Source of the DNA: an uncultured Paracoccaceae bacterium
GTDB lineage: Bacteria > Pseudomonadota > Alphaproteobacteria > Rhodobacterales > Rhodobacteraceae
DNA length: 64,000 nucleotides
Assembly: GCA_947499635.1 (NCBI GenBank)
Contig: CANMPD010000018.1
Location: 1 to 64,000 of the forward strand
Direction of reading: 5' to 3'
Part shown: piece by piece, positions 46,431 to 55,814 of the stretch
Layout of the letters: each line of letters opens with the position of its first letter
Position numbering within the stretch: the stretch's first letter is position 1
Notes under the pieces: model-generated
What the model saw: the letters and a program-made list of their open reading frames with translations, nothing else
Database searches by the model: none
Told to the model about the DNA's origin: nothing
Program-made: the position numbers and the translations under genes

Positions 46431-47528
46431 ATGCAGAGTTTATCGACGCAATTGCAAAACATCGCATCACTGCCCGCGGATCGCCCAATGACAATGCCGG
46501 GAGTGTTTTATACCTCTCAGGAGCAATTTGATCGAGAAGCAACATCAGTTTTACGTCGCGGCTGGCATTGCCTTGGGCGGGTGGATGAAATTCCCAGCTC
46601 TGGCGATTTCTTTACTGTCCAGTTGTTGAATGAACCGCTTGTTGTGGTACGGCAACAGGATGGTCAGATTGCCGTGTTGGCCAATGTATGTCGCCACCGC
46701 GGGATGCCTTTGGCCGAAGGAAGCGGTAATGCAAAGAGGTTCGTGTGTTCCTATCATGCTTGGTCTTACGACTTGGATGGTGGTCTGTTGCGAGCTGCAC
46801 GTATGAAAAATGCAGGTTTTGACGCCAAAAACTGCGCTTTGCACCGCCATAATATGCAGCTATGGCAAGGGTTTATTTACGTGAACCTAGACGGGGATGC
46901 CGCGCCGTTTGTACATCAGACCCTTGATGCGATGCTCGCCAATTACGAAAGCCAGAGCTTTCGCGTCGCTCATGTTGCAGAAGGGGTCTGGAACACGAAC
47001 TGGAAGTGTCTCGTTGAGAATTTCATGGAAGGGTATCATCTTTCTGTTGTTCACCCCAAAACTCTGCACAGCTACACACCTACAGGCCTTGCTCGCAAGC
47101 TAGAAAGCGGTGACGGTTTCACATCATATGCGGCAAACTATCCCAAGTCGATCCCATCACGTGGCATGGGCGCGCCCAATCTTACGCAAGATGAACGGCT
47201 CCGATCTACGTTGTTTGCTTTGTTCCCGACGCAAGTTGTTAGTCAAGCTGCGAGCCTATTGGTTTCAATAAGTATTTTCCCACTGAACGCAGGGCAGATT
47301 AGGGTCAAATGGACCCTGTCTACCTATGGGGATGATCTTGATAAGGATACCGTAGCTGAACGTATCGCGCTTTGGGAAAAGGTCAATCAAGAGGACCGGG
47401 AAAAGCTGGAACGAATGCAAGTTGCGCTTGCTTCCGAGCATGCGTTGTCGGGACCACTGGCCGAAGACGATTACGAAGGCACCATCCGCGATTTCCAACT
47501 ATGGCTTGCCGCGCAAGATCGAATGTAG
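46431..47528 (+). CDS. Rieske non-heme iron oxygenase, alpha subunit (2 of 2)
   Basis: 365 residues, a clear paralogue of the preceding protein: CRHRGMPLAEGSGNAKRFVC with the CSYHAW half, and NFMEGYHLSVVHPKTLH in the iron site. Both genes keep all ligand residues seen here, so neither is degenerate. They may form a heteromeric oxygenase or act on successive intermediates. GGAGAGG precedes the ATG. The Rieske pair is followed by a LysR gene. Confidence 0.93.
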   Translation: MQSLSTQLQNIASLPADRPMTMPGVFYTSQEQFDREATSVLRRGWHCLGRVDEIPSSGDFFTVQLLNEPLVVVRQQDGQIAVLANVCRHRGMPLAEGSGNAKRFVCSYHAWSYDLDGGLLRAARMKNAGFDAKNCALHRHNMQLWQGFIYVNLDGDAAPFVHQTLDAMLANYESQSFRVAHVAEGVWNTNWKCLVENFMEGYHLSVVHPKTLHSYTPTGLARKLESGDGFTSYAANYPKSIPSRGMGAPNLTQDERLRSTLFALFPTQVVSQAASLLVSISIFPLNAGQIRVKWTLSTYGDDLDKDTVAERIALWEKVNQEDREKLERMQVALASEHALSGPLAEDDYEGTIRDFQLWLAAQDRM

Positions 47529-47624
47529 AGACCCTTTCTTGCGTTCAACATCGCGGGCGACTCCGCTGCTGAGCAAGAGCTTATGGAATGTCGTCGGGCG
47601 GCCGGTTACGGAGCATCCTGATAC

Positions 47625-47666
47625 GACTAAGGCATGGAATGATTGACACTATTCCATGTCTTAGTC
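47625..47666. promoter_or_regulatory. 16-bp interrupted dyad just before the LysR gene
   Basis: GACTAAGGCATGGAAT (47625-47640) and ATTCCATGTCTTAGTC (47651-47666) pair in 15 of 16 positions around a 10-nt spacer. The dyad ends 10 bp before the LysR ATG. It may be an operator (LysR sites are interrupted dyads) or a terminator for the Rieske genes, but lacks a T-run. Confidence 0.7.
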
Positions 47667-47676
47667 AGCATAAGCT

Positions 47677-48576
47677 ATGCAAACACGATTCTCACTTAGA
47701 CAGCTCGAGTATTTCACCTGTACAGCTGAAACGGGCAGTATTGCTGGGGCCAGCCGTGTATTGAATGTCTCGTCGCCCTCCATCTCAACTGCGTTGACTC
47801 AGTTAGAAGATGAGTTGGATACCAAATTGTTTGTGCGCAAACGTGCACAGGGTCTGTCTCTTACCGAGGCAGGGCGCACATTGGCGGCCCAAGCTGCAAA
47901 GATCTTATTTGAGGTGTCAGAACTAAGCCGCCTTGCAGGGGATACATCTGATACGGTCCAAGGCCAGCTGAGGCTGGGATGTCTTGTCAGTTTTGCGCAG
48001 ATTATCATGCCAAAACTACGCCGCAGTTTTACAGAACAACACCCCGCCGTCGTTCTGAGCCAATTTGAATTGACGCAACCCGAGATTTTTGCCGCGCTGC
48101 GCCGCGCTGAGATCGACCTGAGCCTTAGCTATGCAATGGAGGTTCCCAAAGATCTAGAGTTTCATCAGATTAAAACCTTGCCGCCCTATGTCATGCTTGC
48201 AGCCAACCACCCATTGTCAGCGCGCAACCAACTGACCGTCGAGGATCTTGTTGAACACGAGATGGTCCTTTTAGATCTTCCTCTTAGTACCGACTATTTT
48301 TTGTCATTTTTCAATGTCGCAGGGGTGAAGCCTGTAATCTCGGAACGGACCAAAGATATGGCGGTCGCGCGCAGTCTTGTGGCAAATGGATTTGGCTATT
48401 CCATCGTTAATTTCCGTCCCGTTGGAACTCTTGCACCGGATGGTAATCCATTGATTTTTATTCCACTTATTAGCAATCTTCCCCCAATTCCAGTGGGGAT
48501 TTTAGCGGCCAAAGGTGCGATGAAACGGCGTACCTGCGCATCGTTCTTACAGCATTGCATTGAAGAAATGACTTGA
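47677..48576 (+). CDS. LysR-family transcriptional regulator
   Basis: 299 residues: N-terminal helix-turn-helix (FSLRQLEYFTCTAETGSIAGASRVLNVS) and a substrate-binding domain with the usual LRLGCLVSFAQIIMPKL start. It is co-directional with the Rieske genes and converges with the ABC/ATC-hydrolase operon. It may respond to a catabolic intermediate and control one or both. No strong ribosome site is visible. Confidence 0.92.
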   Translation: MQTRFSLRQLEYFTCTAETGSIAGASRVLNVSSPSISTALTQLEDELDTKLFVRKRAQGLSLTEAGRTLAAQAAKILFEVSELSRLAGDTSDTVQGQLRLGCLVSFAQIIMPKLRRSFTEQHPAVVLSQFELTQPEIFAALRRAEIDLSLSYAMEVPKDLEFHQIKTLPPYVMLAANHPLSARNQLTVEDLVEHEMVLLDLPLSTDYFLSFFNVAGVKPVISERTKDMAVARSLVANGFGYSIVNFRPVGTLAPDGNPLIFIPLISNLPPIPVGILAAKGAMKRRTCASFLQHCIEEMT

Positions 48577-48685
48577 TATCCCCCCAGAAAATATTGGGCT
48601 TGTCGCGGTTTGGAAATTGCGTTTTTGATTGTATTTTCATTACCGAACGGTAAGATTCTGCTTGATATCATTCAAAGTGATGACG

Positions 48686-48725
48686 CCCCAGCACCTGCAT
48701 AACACATCATGCAGATGCTGGGGGC
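48686..48725. terminator. Long stem-loop between LysR and the ABC/ATC-hydrolase operon
   Basis: CCCCAGCACCTGCAT and ATGCAGATGCTGGGG pair over 15 positions with one mismatch and an 8-nt loop, located between two convergent units. The following tract is not T-rich, so function as a terminator is likely but not certain. Confidence 0.7.
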
Positions 48726-48759
48726 AACGTGTTGGAACCTATCTCTCAGCGATTGTCGA

Positions 48760-49269
48760 TCAGGATTCCTTGTTTTTCATACGGTAGCGAAAGTCGCAAT
48801 GTGTGGCACCTTTCATCAGAGTTTGAGTCCGTGTCAGCTCCATATCAGGGTTGTAACCGATGCAGAAATCGGCATCGCGGTTACATGACAAAAGGTGGCC
48901 GATATCGCCTAAACCCATTTCTTTATAGGCTTCGGAATAACGGCACCGCGTGACATTGAAATCCAGCTTTTCAGGGGAGGCTTCTAGGGTTTCGATTTGC
49001 AGAGCGTCTTCGCGTGTCCAGTTTGGTTGGATATCGGCGAAATCGGTTAGATCAGGCGTCCGGCCCAAGGCTTGGGCCAATTGCTGACCTTGCTCAATCG
49101 GAGAGCGTGAACAGGTTTCACCAATGATGGCTTCGGCTTCAGCCCGATCATGTCGATCTGTGATGACCTCTAAAACATGTTTGAGGAGCATTGCCTCGAT
49201 CTTACGGCGCACAAGGATTGGAACCGCGTTGATTTCCATGCCTTCGGTGGGGGCGCTATCAGTCGTCAT
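48760..49269 (-). CDS. L-2-amino-thiazoline-4-carboxylic acid hydrolase family protein
   Basis: 169 residues. The C-terminal half has the family pattern (PF14196): FNVTRCRYSEAYKEMGLGD, then LSCNRDADFCIGYNPD and LTRTQTLMKGATHCDFRY. The type enzyme AtcB opens 2-amino-thiazoline-4-carboxylate to S-carbamoyl-cysteine in Pseudomonas; other members are uncharacterised, so the substrate may differ. It is the last gene of the seven-gene minus-strand operon, 12 bp after the FAD oxidoreductase. Two conserved Cys positions suggest thiol chemistry. Confidence 0.85.
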   Translation of the reverse strand: MTTDSAPTEGMEINAVPILVRRKIEAMLLKHVLEVITDRHDRAEAEAIIGETCSRSPIEQGQQLAQALGRTPDLTDFADIQPNWTREDALQIETLEASPEKLDFNVTRCRYSEAYKEMGLGDIGHLLSCNRDADFCIGYNPDMELTRTQTLMKGATHCDFRYRMKNKES

Positions 49270-49281
49270 TGGGTGTCATCC

Positions 49282-50583
49282 TCATGTGTTTGGTTCGCGC
49301 AGGTCTTGGCGTTTCAGCCATGCCAGATAAGTGGGCGCGACGCGGCGTACTATGTTGTGGAGTGGAAAGGGCTGCGGGTCGCTTATCGGCAAGGCAAGCT
49401 CATCCATGTTGGTGCCTGCGGCTGCACGGCCTAATTCGCGACCAAGGGCTGTCCCCAATGCGACACCGCGTCCATTGCAGCCAACCCATGCCCAGCCGTT
49501 TTCGCCAAGACTGTGTACGCGAGGAAAGCGGTCCCAATTCATCCCGATATACCCTGACCACACGTGGGTCATCTCTGGGACACCAAGATCGGGGAAAGCT
49601 TCGCCTAAGTTACGCGCTGCTTTGGCGCGGACGCGTTCTAAAACTTTAAAGTTCCCCATAACTGCGCCTCCGGTGATCAGACGATTTCTTGCATCGTACC
49701 GAAAAAATCGCAAATCACCACGTGTGTCGGATACGGCTTGGCGGCCGGGCAGAATTTTGCGGCGCAGATCATCCTCCAAAGGTGGCGTTGCCATTTGCCA
49801 ACTCAGCACAGGCACGACGGATTTTGCTATTTTAGGAGCCAGAGAGGCGGTCTGCTCGCCCGTATAAGCATTGGTCGCGAGGATGAGTGCACGGGCCTTG
49901 AGGGTGCCGGAATCCGTTTTGACAACCCAATGGGCACCTTCACGAGTATAGCTGATAACGGGCGAGTCCTCGCATATTTTAGCGCCTAATCCTTCGGCGG
50001 CCTTTGCCATACCACGTGCAAGTGCCAAAGGGTTCACATGCCCGCCTGTAGGGTTATACATCCCCCCAAACCAAAAATTGGTCCCCAGCAAATCGCGACA
50101 CTCTTCAGCCGTTTTCAATTCAGCAGGAAAGCCGTAACGTTGCCATGTCTCAACCCGCTTTTGAGAGAGCGCAATACGGCCGGGGCTGTGCGCAGGTTGG
50201 AACCAGCCGGATTGTTCGGCCTCGGCTTCTATGTTGAATTCACGTACCAGATCAAAGACGGTATTAGCAGAGTTGCCGATCAGCTGCACCATCCGTTCCC
50301 CTGCGGCACCGTATCGCTTGATCCACGCGTCAGGTTCGGCAGAGGTCAGAATCGGGATTACTTGACCGTTGTTACGTCCTGATGCGCCCCAACCTACGGT
50401 TTTGCCCTCTAGTACAGTAACCGACCGACCGTCGCGTGCGGCTTCGATTGCGGCGGAGAGGCCTGTAAAACCTGCGCCGATGATTGCCACGTCGGTTTCC
50501 TGCGTGCCTTCTAGGCGGGCGGACTGAACGCGCGCAGGCGCAGTGTCCGCCCAAAGAGATGCCATGAAGGCGGTTTGCATCAT
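49282..50583 (-). CDS. FAD-dependent amine/amino-acid oxidoreductase (DAO superfamily)
   Basis: 433-residue flavoprotein. The dinucleotide-binding motif DVAIIGAGFTGLSAAIEAARDG is near residue 31, followed by GRNNGQ, and the C-terminal FAD contacts include WSGYIGMNWDRFPRVH and GCNGRGVALGT. It resembles gamma-glutamylputrescine oxidase (PuuB/OrdL) and D-amino-acid dehydrogenases. The ATG at 50583 overlaps the stop of the class V enzyme (ATGA), so translation is coupled. Substrate is probably a secondary or primary amine. Confidence 0.9.
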   Translation of the reverse strand: MMQTAFMASLWADTAPARVQSARLEGTQETDVAIIGAGFTGLSAAIEAARDGRSVTVLEGKTVGWGASGRNNGQVIPILTSAEPDAWIKRYGAAGERMVQLIGNSANTVFDLVREFNIEAEAEQSGWFQPAHSPGRIALSQKRVETWQRYGFPAELKTAEECRDLLGTNFWFGGMYNPTGGHVNPLALARGMAKAAEGLGAKICEDSPVISYTREGAHWVVKTDSGTLKARALILATNAYTGEQTASLAPKIAKSVVPVLSWQMATPPLEDDLRRKILPGRQAVSDTRGDLRFFRYDARNRLITGGAVMGNFKVLERVRAKAARNLGEAFPDLGVPEMTHVWSGYIGMNWDRFPRVHSLGENGWAWVGCNGRGVALGTALGRELGRAAAGTNMDELALPISDPQPFPLHNIVRRVAPTYLAWLKRQDLREPNT

Positions 50584-52220
50584 GCGGATTGTTCCATCTC
50601 GATCGGAGCGACGGGTGTGGTTTCCTGAGGCAGCCAAAACCACCGCAGCTCTTCTTCTTCGGGGTTCATTGCAATGTTGTCGGGGCAGGGCTGTGTGTTG
50701 GCGGCATCTGCCAGAATGCGCGCTTCTGTCAGACAGGTTTCAAACGACGGCGCTGAGGCTGTGTCTTGCGCCTGTGTTGTTGTCCAAAGTTCGCTCAGAG
50801 ATAATGGGCCGCTATCATCCACATCCCGGTTGGCTCGCCATACACCCCCATCAAGATCGAGGCGATAATATGTTAATATGTCAAGGCCGCGCTCTGCGAT
50901 GAAAGCAATGGCTGCAGCGATGTGATCAACATCTTGGTCATTAAAGAACCAGTTTACGCCAAGCCGCGCCCAACCGGGACGGAACGTAGAATGGCCGAGA
51001 TCAACAGCCCGTTCGTGTCGCAATGTCGTTGCTTCGTCAATGTCCAGCAAGGCGTGACCATATGGGCCGGCACAAGAACATCCGCCGCGGGCTTGAATTC
51101 CGAAGAGATCATTTAATACGGCCACGACGAAATTGTGATGTAACAGTTTGCCTCTGATACGGATGTTGAAGGAAAATACGCCAAGCCGACCTGTAATGTC
51201 GGGTCCCAGTAATTCTACCCCTGGGATTGCGCGTAGGGCCGAATTCATCTTTTCGGTCATTTGTTCTTCGCGGCGTTCGACCTCGACTTCGTCCATGTCG
51301 GCCTTCAGTTGAAGAACCATTCCAGCTCTGATGTTTTCTACAATAGAAGGGGTGCCGGCTTCTTCGCGGCGTTCAGGATTAGAAACGTAATTATGCCCGG
51401 TCGCGGTGACATAGGATACGGTGCCACCGCCCGTGGTCGTGGGGCGTGTGGTATCTAGCATCCAGCGGTCCGCGACAAGTACGCCAGAGGCTCCGGGGCC
51501 GCCCGCATATTTATGCGGCGACAGAAAGGCTGCATCAATACGATCGTCCGCAGATGCAGATGTGGCGGCAAGCCGAATAGGGAGATAGGGCGCAGCAGCC
51601 GCAAAATCTGCCACGCACCAGCCTTTATACGCGTGCATCAGCTTTGCAATTGCGCGTAGGTCTGTGCGTATGCCTGTCACGTTAGATGCGGCAGAGAAGG
51701 CTCCGATTTTCAGGGGCGCATCGGCGTGGTTTGCAAGTTCGTTCTCGAGAGTTTCCAAGCAGATCTGGCCTGCATCTGTCAGAGGAATGCGCACAACTTT
51801 TGCGGCACTTTCCCGCCAAACTAGATCATTTGAGTGGTGCTCGTAAGGGCCCACAAAGACAACAGCTTCGTTGTTCAGAGATTGAAGTGACAAAGCGCGG
51901 ACAAGCTTATCCGCAGCCCCTGTCGCGCCGGAACCTGCGAAAATGACGGCATGATTTTCATCGGCGTGCAGTGCTTTGCGCACTGTTTCGCGTGCGAGTT
52001 CACGAAGCTGGGTTGAACGCCGTCCTGTAAAGGAGGTTTCTGTGTGCGTGTTGCCATAATAGGGCAACACATGGGTACGAATGGCATCTTCAATAAATTT
52101 AAGGGATCTGCCGGATGCGACATAATCTGCATAAAGAATAGCGCGCGGTCCAAAGGGGCCGGGTATGGTATTGCCTTCACCGATAATTGCGCTGCGGATC
52201 GAATTGAACTTGGTCGACAT
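50580..52220 (-). CDS. Class V PLP-dependent enzyme (cysteine desulfurase-like fold)
   Basis: 546 residues, longer than SufS/NifS (about 400). The N-terminal part follows class V aminotransferases: TSFTGRRST, GSGATGAADKLVRAL, and the PLP-lysine motif AAFLSPHKYAGGPGASGVLV. The C-terminal ~100 residues are extra and unassigned. Members include cysteine desulfurases, selenocysteine lyases and isopenicillin-N epimerases; a lyase acting on a cysteine derivative would fit the neighbouring thiazoline hydrolase (inference). AAGGAA precedes the ATG. Confidence 0.88.
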   Translation of the reverse strand: MSTKFNSIRSAIIGEGNTIPGPFGPRAILYADYVASGRSLKFIEDAIRTHVLPYYGNTHTETSFTGRRSTQLRELARETVRKALHADENHAVIFAGSGATGAADKLVRALSLQSLNNEAVVFVGPYEHHSNDLVWRESAAKVVRIPLTDAGQICLETLENELANHADAPLKIGAFSAASNVTGIRTDLRAIAKLMHAYKGWCVADFAAAAPYLPIRLAATSASADDRIDAAFLSPHKYAGGPGASGVLVADRWMLDTTRPTTTGGGTVSYVTATGHNYVSNPERREEAGTPSIVENIRAGMVLQLKADMDEVEVERREEQMTEKMNSALRAIPGVELLGPDITGRLGVFSFNIRIRGKLLHHNFVVAVLNDLFGIQARGGCSCAGPYGHALLDIDEATTLRHERAVDLGHSTFRPGWARLGVNWFFNDQDVDHIAAAIAFIAERGLDILTYYRLDLDGGVWRANRDVDDSGPLSLSELWTTTQAQDTASAPSFETCLTEARILADAANTQPCPDNIAMNPEEEELRWFWLPQETTPVAPIEMEQSA

Positions 52221-52229
52221 TTGATTTCC

Positions 52230-53876
52230 TTAAGCCGCATCTATTTTTCGAACAGGCGGGGTCCATGACCGCCCTGGGATCGAAGACAGAAGGTTTTTTG
52301 TGTAAGGGTGTTGGGGGGCGGCAAAAACGTCTGCGGTAAAACCGCTTTCCACAATCTCGCCTCTTTGCATGACGATAATACGGTCACACAGTTGTGCTGC
52401 GACGCGCAAATCATGCGTGACGAACAGCAGGGATAGGTTCATTCGGTCACGTAAGTCCGCCAGCAGTTTGAGCACCTGCGCCTGCACACTCACATCAAGC
52501 GCTGAAACGGGCTCATCGGCGACAATCACTTTGGGTTCCATTGCCAAGGCGCGAGCGATCCCGATGCGCTGCCGTTGACCGCCCGAGAATTCATGCGGAA
52601 AGCGGTTCGCGGCGGCAGGCGACAGTTCTACCAATTCCAAAAGATCCCGAGCACGGGCACGGGCCTTTTCAGGGTCTTCGCCATGTACAATCGGGCCTTG
52701 GGCAATGATATCAACCACACGCTTGCGCGGGTTAAGCGAGGCCATTGGATCTTGGAACACCATCTGAATGTGTTTGCGCATGGCGCGCAATTCGGGTGGG
52801 GTGCAGGCCAATAGATCCGTGTCGTCCACTTCTACCGCACCTGAGTCTGCATCCAACAGGCGCGTGACCAATCTGGAAACGGTGGTTTTGCCCGAACCAG
52901 ATTCCCCAACTACGCCCAATGTTTCACCTTGATGTAATTGAAAGCTGAGGTCTTTTACCGCTGCAACAGCTTTGCGTTTGCCGCTGAGCAGACCACCACG
53001 GGCGGTAAAGGTCTTTTTTAAACCCGTGCCCTTGAGTACGACAGGCAGCGACGTAAGAGGCTTTGGTGCGGGGGGCTGCAAGTCTGGAACCGATGCAATC
53101 AAGGCTTGAGTATAGGGATGGTTTGGGGTGTTCAGCACCTGATCCGCTGAACCTTGTTCGACCACTTCGCCTTTACGCAGCACGATGACGTGATCTGCGA
53201 TCTCGGCGACCACACCAAAATCATGCGTGATGAATAAAACACCAGCGCCGTCTTTTTGTTGTAGCTCACGAATGAGTTTTAAAATTTGCAACTGCGTTGT
53301 GACGTCCAGTGCCGTCGTGGGTTCATCGGCAATGACCAGTTTTGGTGACAGCGACAGCGCCATCGCAATCATAACCCTTTGACGTTGACCGCCTGAAATT
53401 TGGTGGGGGTAGGCGTTATAGGCGGACTCTGGATCAGGAATATGGACCTGACCAAGCATCTCGATTGCACGCTCGTAACGTTCTTTACGCGATGCATTAA
53501 GGTGAAGCTTGAGCACTTCGTCCATTTGCCACCCGACCGTCTTTTGAGGATTCAGCGCGGTCATGGGTTCTTGAAAGATCATTGAAATGCGATTGCCGCG
53601 TAGCGCGCGCATTTCATTTTCAGTTTTTGAGAGGATGTCTTCGCCCTCAAAAGTGATGCTTCCGTCGGCCACGCTGACATGGGGCTCGGGTAGTAAGCGC
53701 ATAATCGCGCCTGCAGACAAAGACTTGCCCGAGCCAGACTCGCCAACCATACAAACAATTTCACCGGGTCGAACCGTCAAATTAAGCCCCTGTAATGCAA
53801 ACGGCCGGTCAGCGCCTTTTGGGAGCGAAATTTTGAGGTCTTTGATCTCGAGGATTGGTGCTGTTTGGGTATTCAT
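52230..53876 (-). CDS. Peptide-type ABC transporter, fused double ATPase
   Basis: 548 residues containing two complete ABC domains in one chain, corresponding to DppD and DppF. Two Walker A motifs (GESGSGKS near residue 45; GESGSGKT near 330) and two signature motifs (SGGQRQR) are visible. The fusion resembles YejF and glutathione importer GsiA. Its ATG overlaps the upstream permease stop by 4 nt. Confidence 0.93.
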   Translation of the reverse strand: MNTQTAPILEIKDLKISLPKGADRPFALQGLNLTVRPGEIVCMVGESGSGKSLSAGAIMRLLPEPHVSVADGSITFEGEDILSKTENEMRALRGNRISMIFQEPMTALNPQKTVGWQMDEVLKLHLNASRKERYERAIEMLGQVHIPDPESAYNAYPHQISGGQRQRVMIAMALSLSPKLVIADEPTTALDVTTQLQILKLIRELQQKDGAGVLFITHDFGVVAEIADHVIVLRKGEVVEQGSADQVLNTPNHPYTQALIASVPDLQPPAPKPLTSLPVVLKGTGLKKTFTARGGLLSGKRKAVAAVKDLSFQLHQGETLGVVGESGSGKTTVSRLVTRLLDADSGAVEVDDTDLLACTPPELRAMRKHIQMVFQDPMASLNPRKRVVDIIAQGPIVHGEDPEKARARARDLLELVELSPAAANRFPHEFSGGQRQRIGIARALAMEPKVIVADEPVSALDVSVQAQVLKLLADLRDRMNLSLLFVTHDLRVAAQLCDRIIVMQRGEIVESGFTADVFAAPQHPYTKNLLSSIPGRSWTPPVRKIDAA

Positions 53877-54748
53877 TGTTTCTGCCTCGGGTTCATTGCA
53901 TCGTTCAGGCCTTCACCTAAAAGAGAAAAGGACAGGACGGTCAGGACAATTGCGATACCTGGAATGGCTGAGCAGTACCAAGCCGTGCGCAGCACAGCGC
54001 GGCCTTGGCCAATCATATTGCCCCAGCTGGCATAGTTGGGATCGCCGAGACCTAGGAAAGCCAATGCACTTTCCAACAAGATTGCCATCGCCATGATAAC
54101 AGAGGCATAGACGATGATCGGGGGCAGGGCGTTGGGGAGGATTTCTTTGAATATCAGTGCGCTATTTGAGACGCCCAAGTTTCGGGCGGCATCCACAAAC
54201 TCACGATTGCGCAGGGACATAAACTCGGCCCGTACCATACGGGCAGGGGCGGTCCAGCTGACAATGCCAATCGCAAAGGTGATCCATTCGATCTTTGATC
54301 CTAGAATGGCGACCAGTGTGAGCAGCAGCACAAAGTTGGGGATCGTCTGAAAGGCTTCGGTGATGCGCATGAGTAGGTCATCAACCCAACCGCCAAAGTA
54401 TCCAGAAATCGCGCCGATCACGATACCGATCAGTATCGAAATCAACGTCGCGACCACACCAACCAAAAGAGAAATTCGCGCCCCGTAAAACAGTTGGGAC
54501 AAAATGTTACGGCCTAGTTGGTCAGTGCCCAACGGGATCGATGCATCGATAAAGGGTGCGGTCAAGGGTGGGCCCGCGCGGCGTAGCGGATCACCGGAGT
54601 CAACGATGCCAGCAATGGCGGCCATGAGAATGACAAGCGTGAACAAAATGAGGCCGAGGAGAGCCGCGCGGTTGCGACGATAACGACGCCAAAACATTAC
54701 ATAGCGCGGGGGTTCTGCTGGGCGCAGGTCGGTGTCAAGGACGGTCAT
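53873..54748 (-). CDS. Peptide-type ABC transporter permease (DppC-like)
   Basis: 291-residue inner-membrane permease with six helices. The EAA-type motif contacting the ATPase is visible at about residue 190 (EFVDAARNLGVSNSALIFKEILPNALPPIIV). The N-terminal OppC_N helix is present. It overlaps both neighbours by 4 nt (ATGA), a tightly coupled operon. Confidence 0.93.
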   Translation of the reverse strand: MTVLDTDLRPAEPPRYVMFWRRYRRNRAALLGLILFTLVILMAAIAGIVDSGDPLRRAGPPLTAPFIDASIPLGTDQLGRNILSQLFYGARISLLVGVVATLISILIGIVIGAISGYFGGWVDDLLMRITEAFQTIPNFVLLLTLVAILGSKIEWITFAIGIVSWTAPARMVRAEFMSLRNREFVDAARNLGVSNSALIFKEILPNALPPIIVYASVIMAMAILLESALAFLGLGDPNYASWGNMIGQGRAVLRTAWYCSAIPGIAIVLTVLSFSLLGEGLNDAMNPRQKQ

Positions 54749-55734
54749 GTGAGCTCGATCCGGCTGTCGAGACGTGCGTAAAGCAGGTCTGTTAGAAAAT
54801 TAACGAGAATAACGATAATGGAACATAGAAAGATAATGCCCATAAGCGTGTTCATGTCGCGTTGAATGACCGACTGGTAGGCAAGCTGCCCCAGTCCAGG
54901 CAAAGTGAAGATGGTTTCCACCACCACCGAACCGCCAAGCAACGCAGAGAATTGTAGGCCAAATAAAGTCACCGCAGGCAGGAGGGCGTTTCGCATGATG
55001 TGATGCACCATCAGGCGTGTTTCTCCGGCGCCTTTGGCGCGGGCGGTGCGCACGAAATCCTGATCTGCGACCTGTATGACCGAGGAGCGCATCAACCGCA
55101 GATAAAAGGACAAGTAAATCAGCGAAAGCGCAGCCGTAGGCATTACCAAATGGCGCGCAACGTCAACCACGTGATCCCAACCTGTATAAAAGCCCGCGAT
55201 TGTTTTTATGCCGCCAACAGGAAGCCAACCCAATTTCACAGAAAACAATAGCATCATCATTAGTGATAAGAAAAAGCTAGGCGTCGCATAGAAAATCAGG
55301 CCCAGGGTCGAGATCAGATTATCGGTCAGCGAATAGGCGCGACGTGCCGCAAAAGCGCCAAGCACGATACCGATAGAAAATGCAAGACTAAGAGACGTTG
55401 CCATCAAAAGCAAAGTGGTGCCCAAACGGTCAAGCAATACTGTGGTCACCGGTTGTTCATAGACAAATGACTGACCCAGATCGAAGGTTGCCAGCTTCGC
55501 CATATAGCGCCAAAGCTGGACCCATATCGGCTGATCCAGTCCATATTCGGCACGCAATCGCGCAATGAAGGCTGCGTCCGCGCCTCCCATGTCACCAACA
55601 AGCGCATCGACAGTGTCTCCGGGTGCAAGTTTCAGTAACAAAAAGGTGCCTATCATAATCAATATGATCACCGGTATCGCCTGAAAAAGGCGTCTCAGTG
55701 CATAGATGGCAATCGGGGGGATGTTCAGATTCAT
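54745..55734 (-). CDS. Peptide-type ABC transporter permease (DppB-like)
   Basis: 329-residue permease: N-terminal helix (AIPVIILIMIGTFLLLKLAPGD, shared by DppB) and the EAA loop DFVRTARAKGAGETRLMVHHIMRNALLPAVT. It pairs with the DppC-like protein to form the channel. A short hairpin (55783-55800) lies between its gene and that of the binding protein upstream. Confidence 0.93.
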   Translation of the reverse strand: MNLNIPPIAIYALRRLFQAIPVIILIMIGTFLLLKLAPGDTVDALVGDMGGADAAFIARLRAEYGLDQPIWVQLWRYMAKLATFDLGQSFVYEQPVTTVLLDRLGTTLLLMATSLSLAFSIGIVLGAFAARRAYSLTDNLISTLGLIFYATPSFFLSLMMMLLFSVKLGWLPVGGIKTIAGFYTGWDHVVDVARHLVMPTAALSLIYLSFYLRLMRSSVIQVADQDFVRTARAKGAGETRLMVHHIMRNALLPAVTLFGLQFSALLGGSVVVETIFTLPGLGQLAYQSVIQRDMNTLMGIIFLCSIIVILVNFLTDLLYARLDSRIELT

Positions 55735-55782
55735 CTGAGGTACTCGCGGTAAACTTAAAGCGCTTCAAGAGGCGTAGTCGGA

Positions 55783-55800
55783 AGGGCCATCACTGGCCCT
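55783..55800 (-). terminator. Intercistronic hairpin after the ABC binding-protein gene
   Basis: AGGGCCA/TGGCCCT, 7 bp with a TCAC loop, 15 bp beyond the binding-protein stop. As with dctP it could reduce read-through or stabilise the binding-protein mRNA. Confidence 0.6.
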
Positions 55801-55814
55801 CCGGTCTTTGTAAC

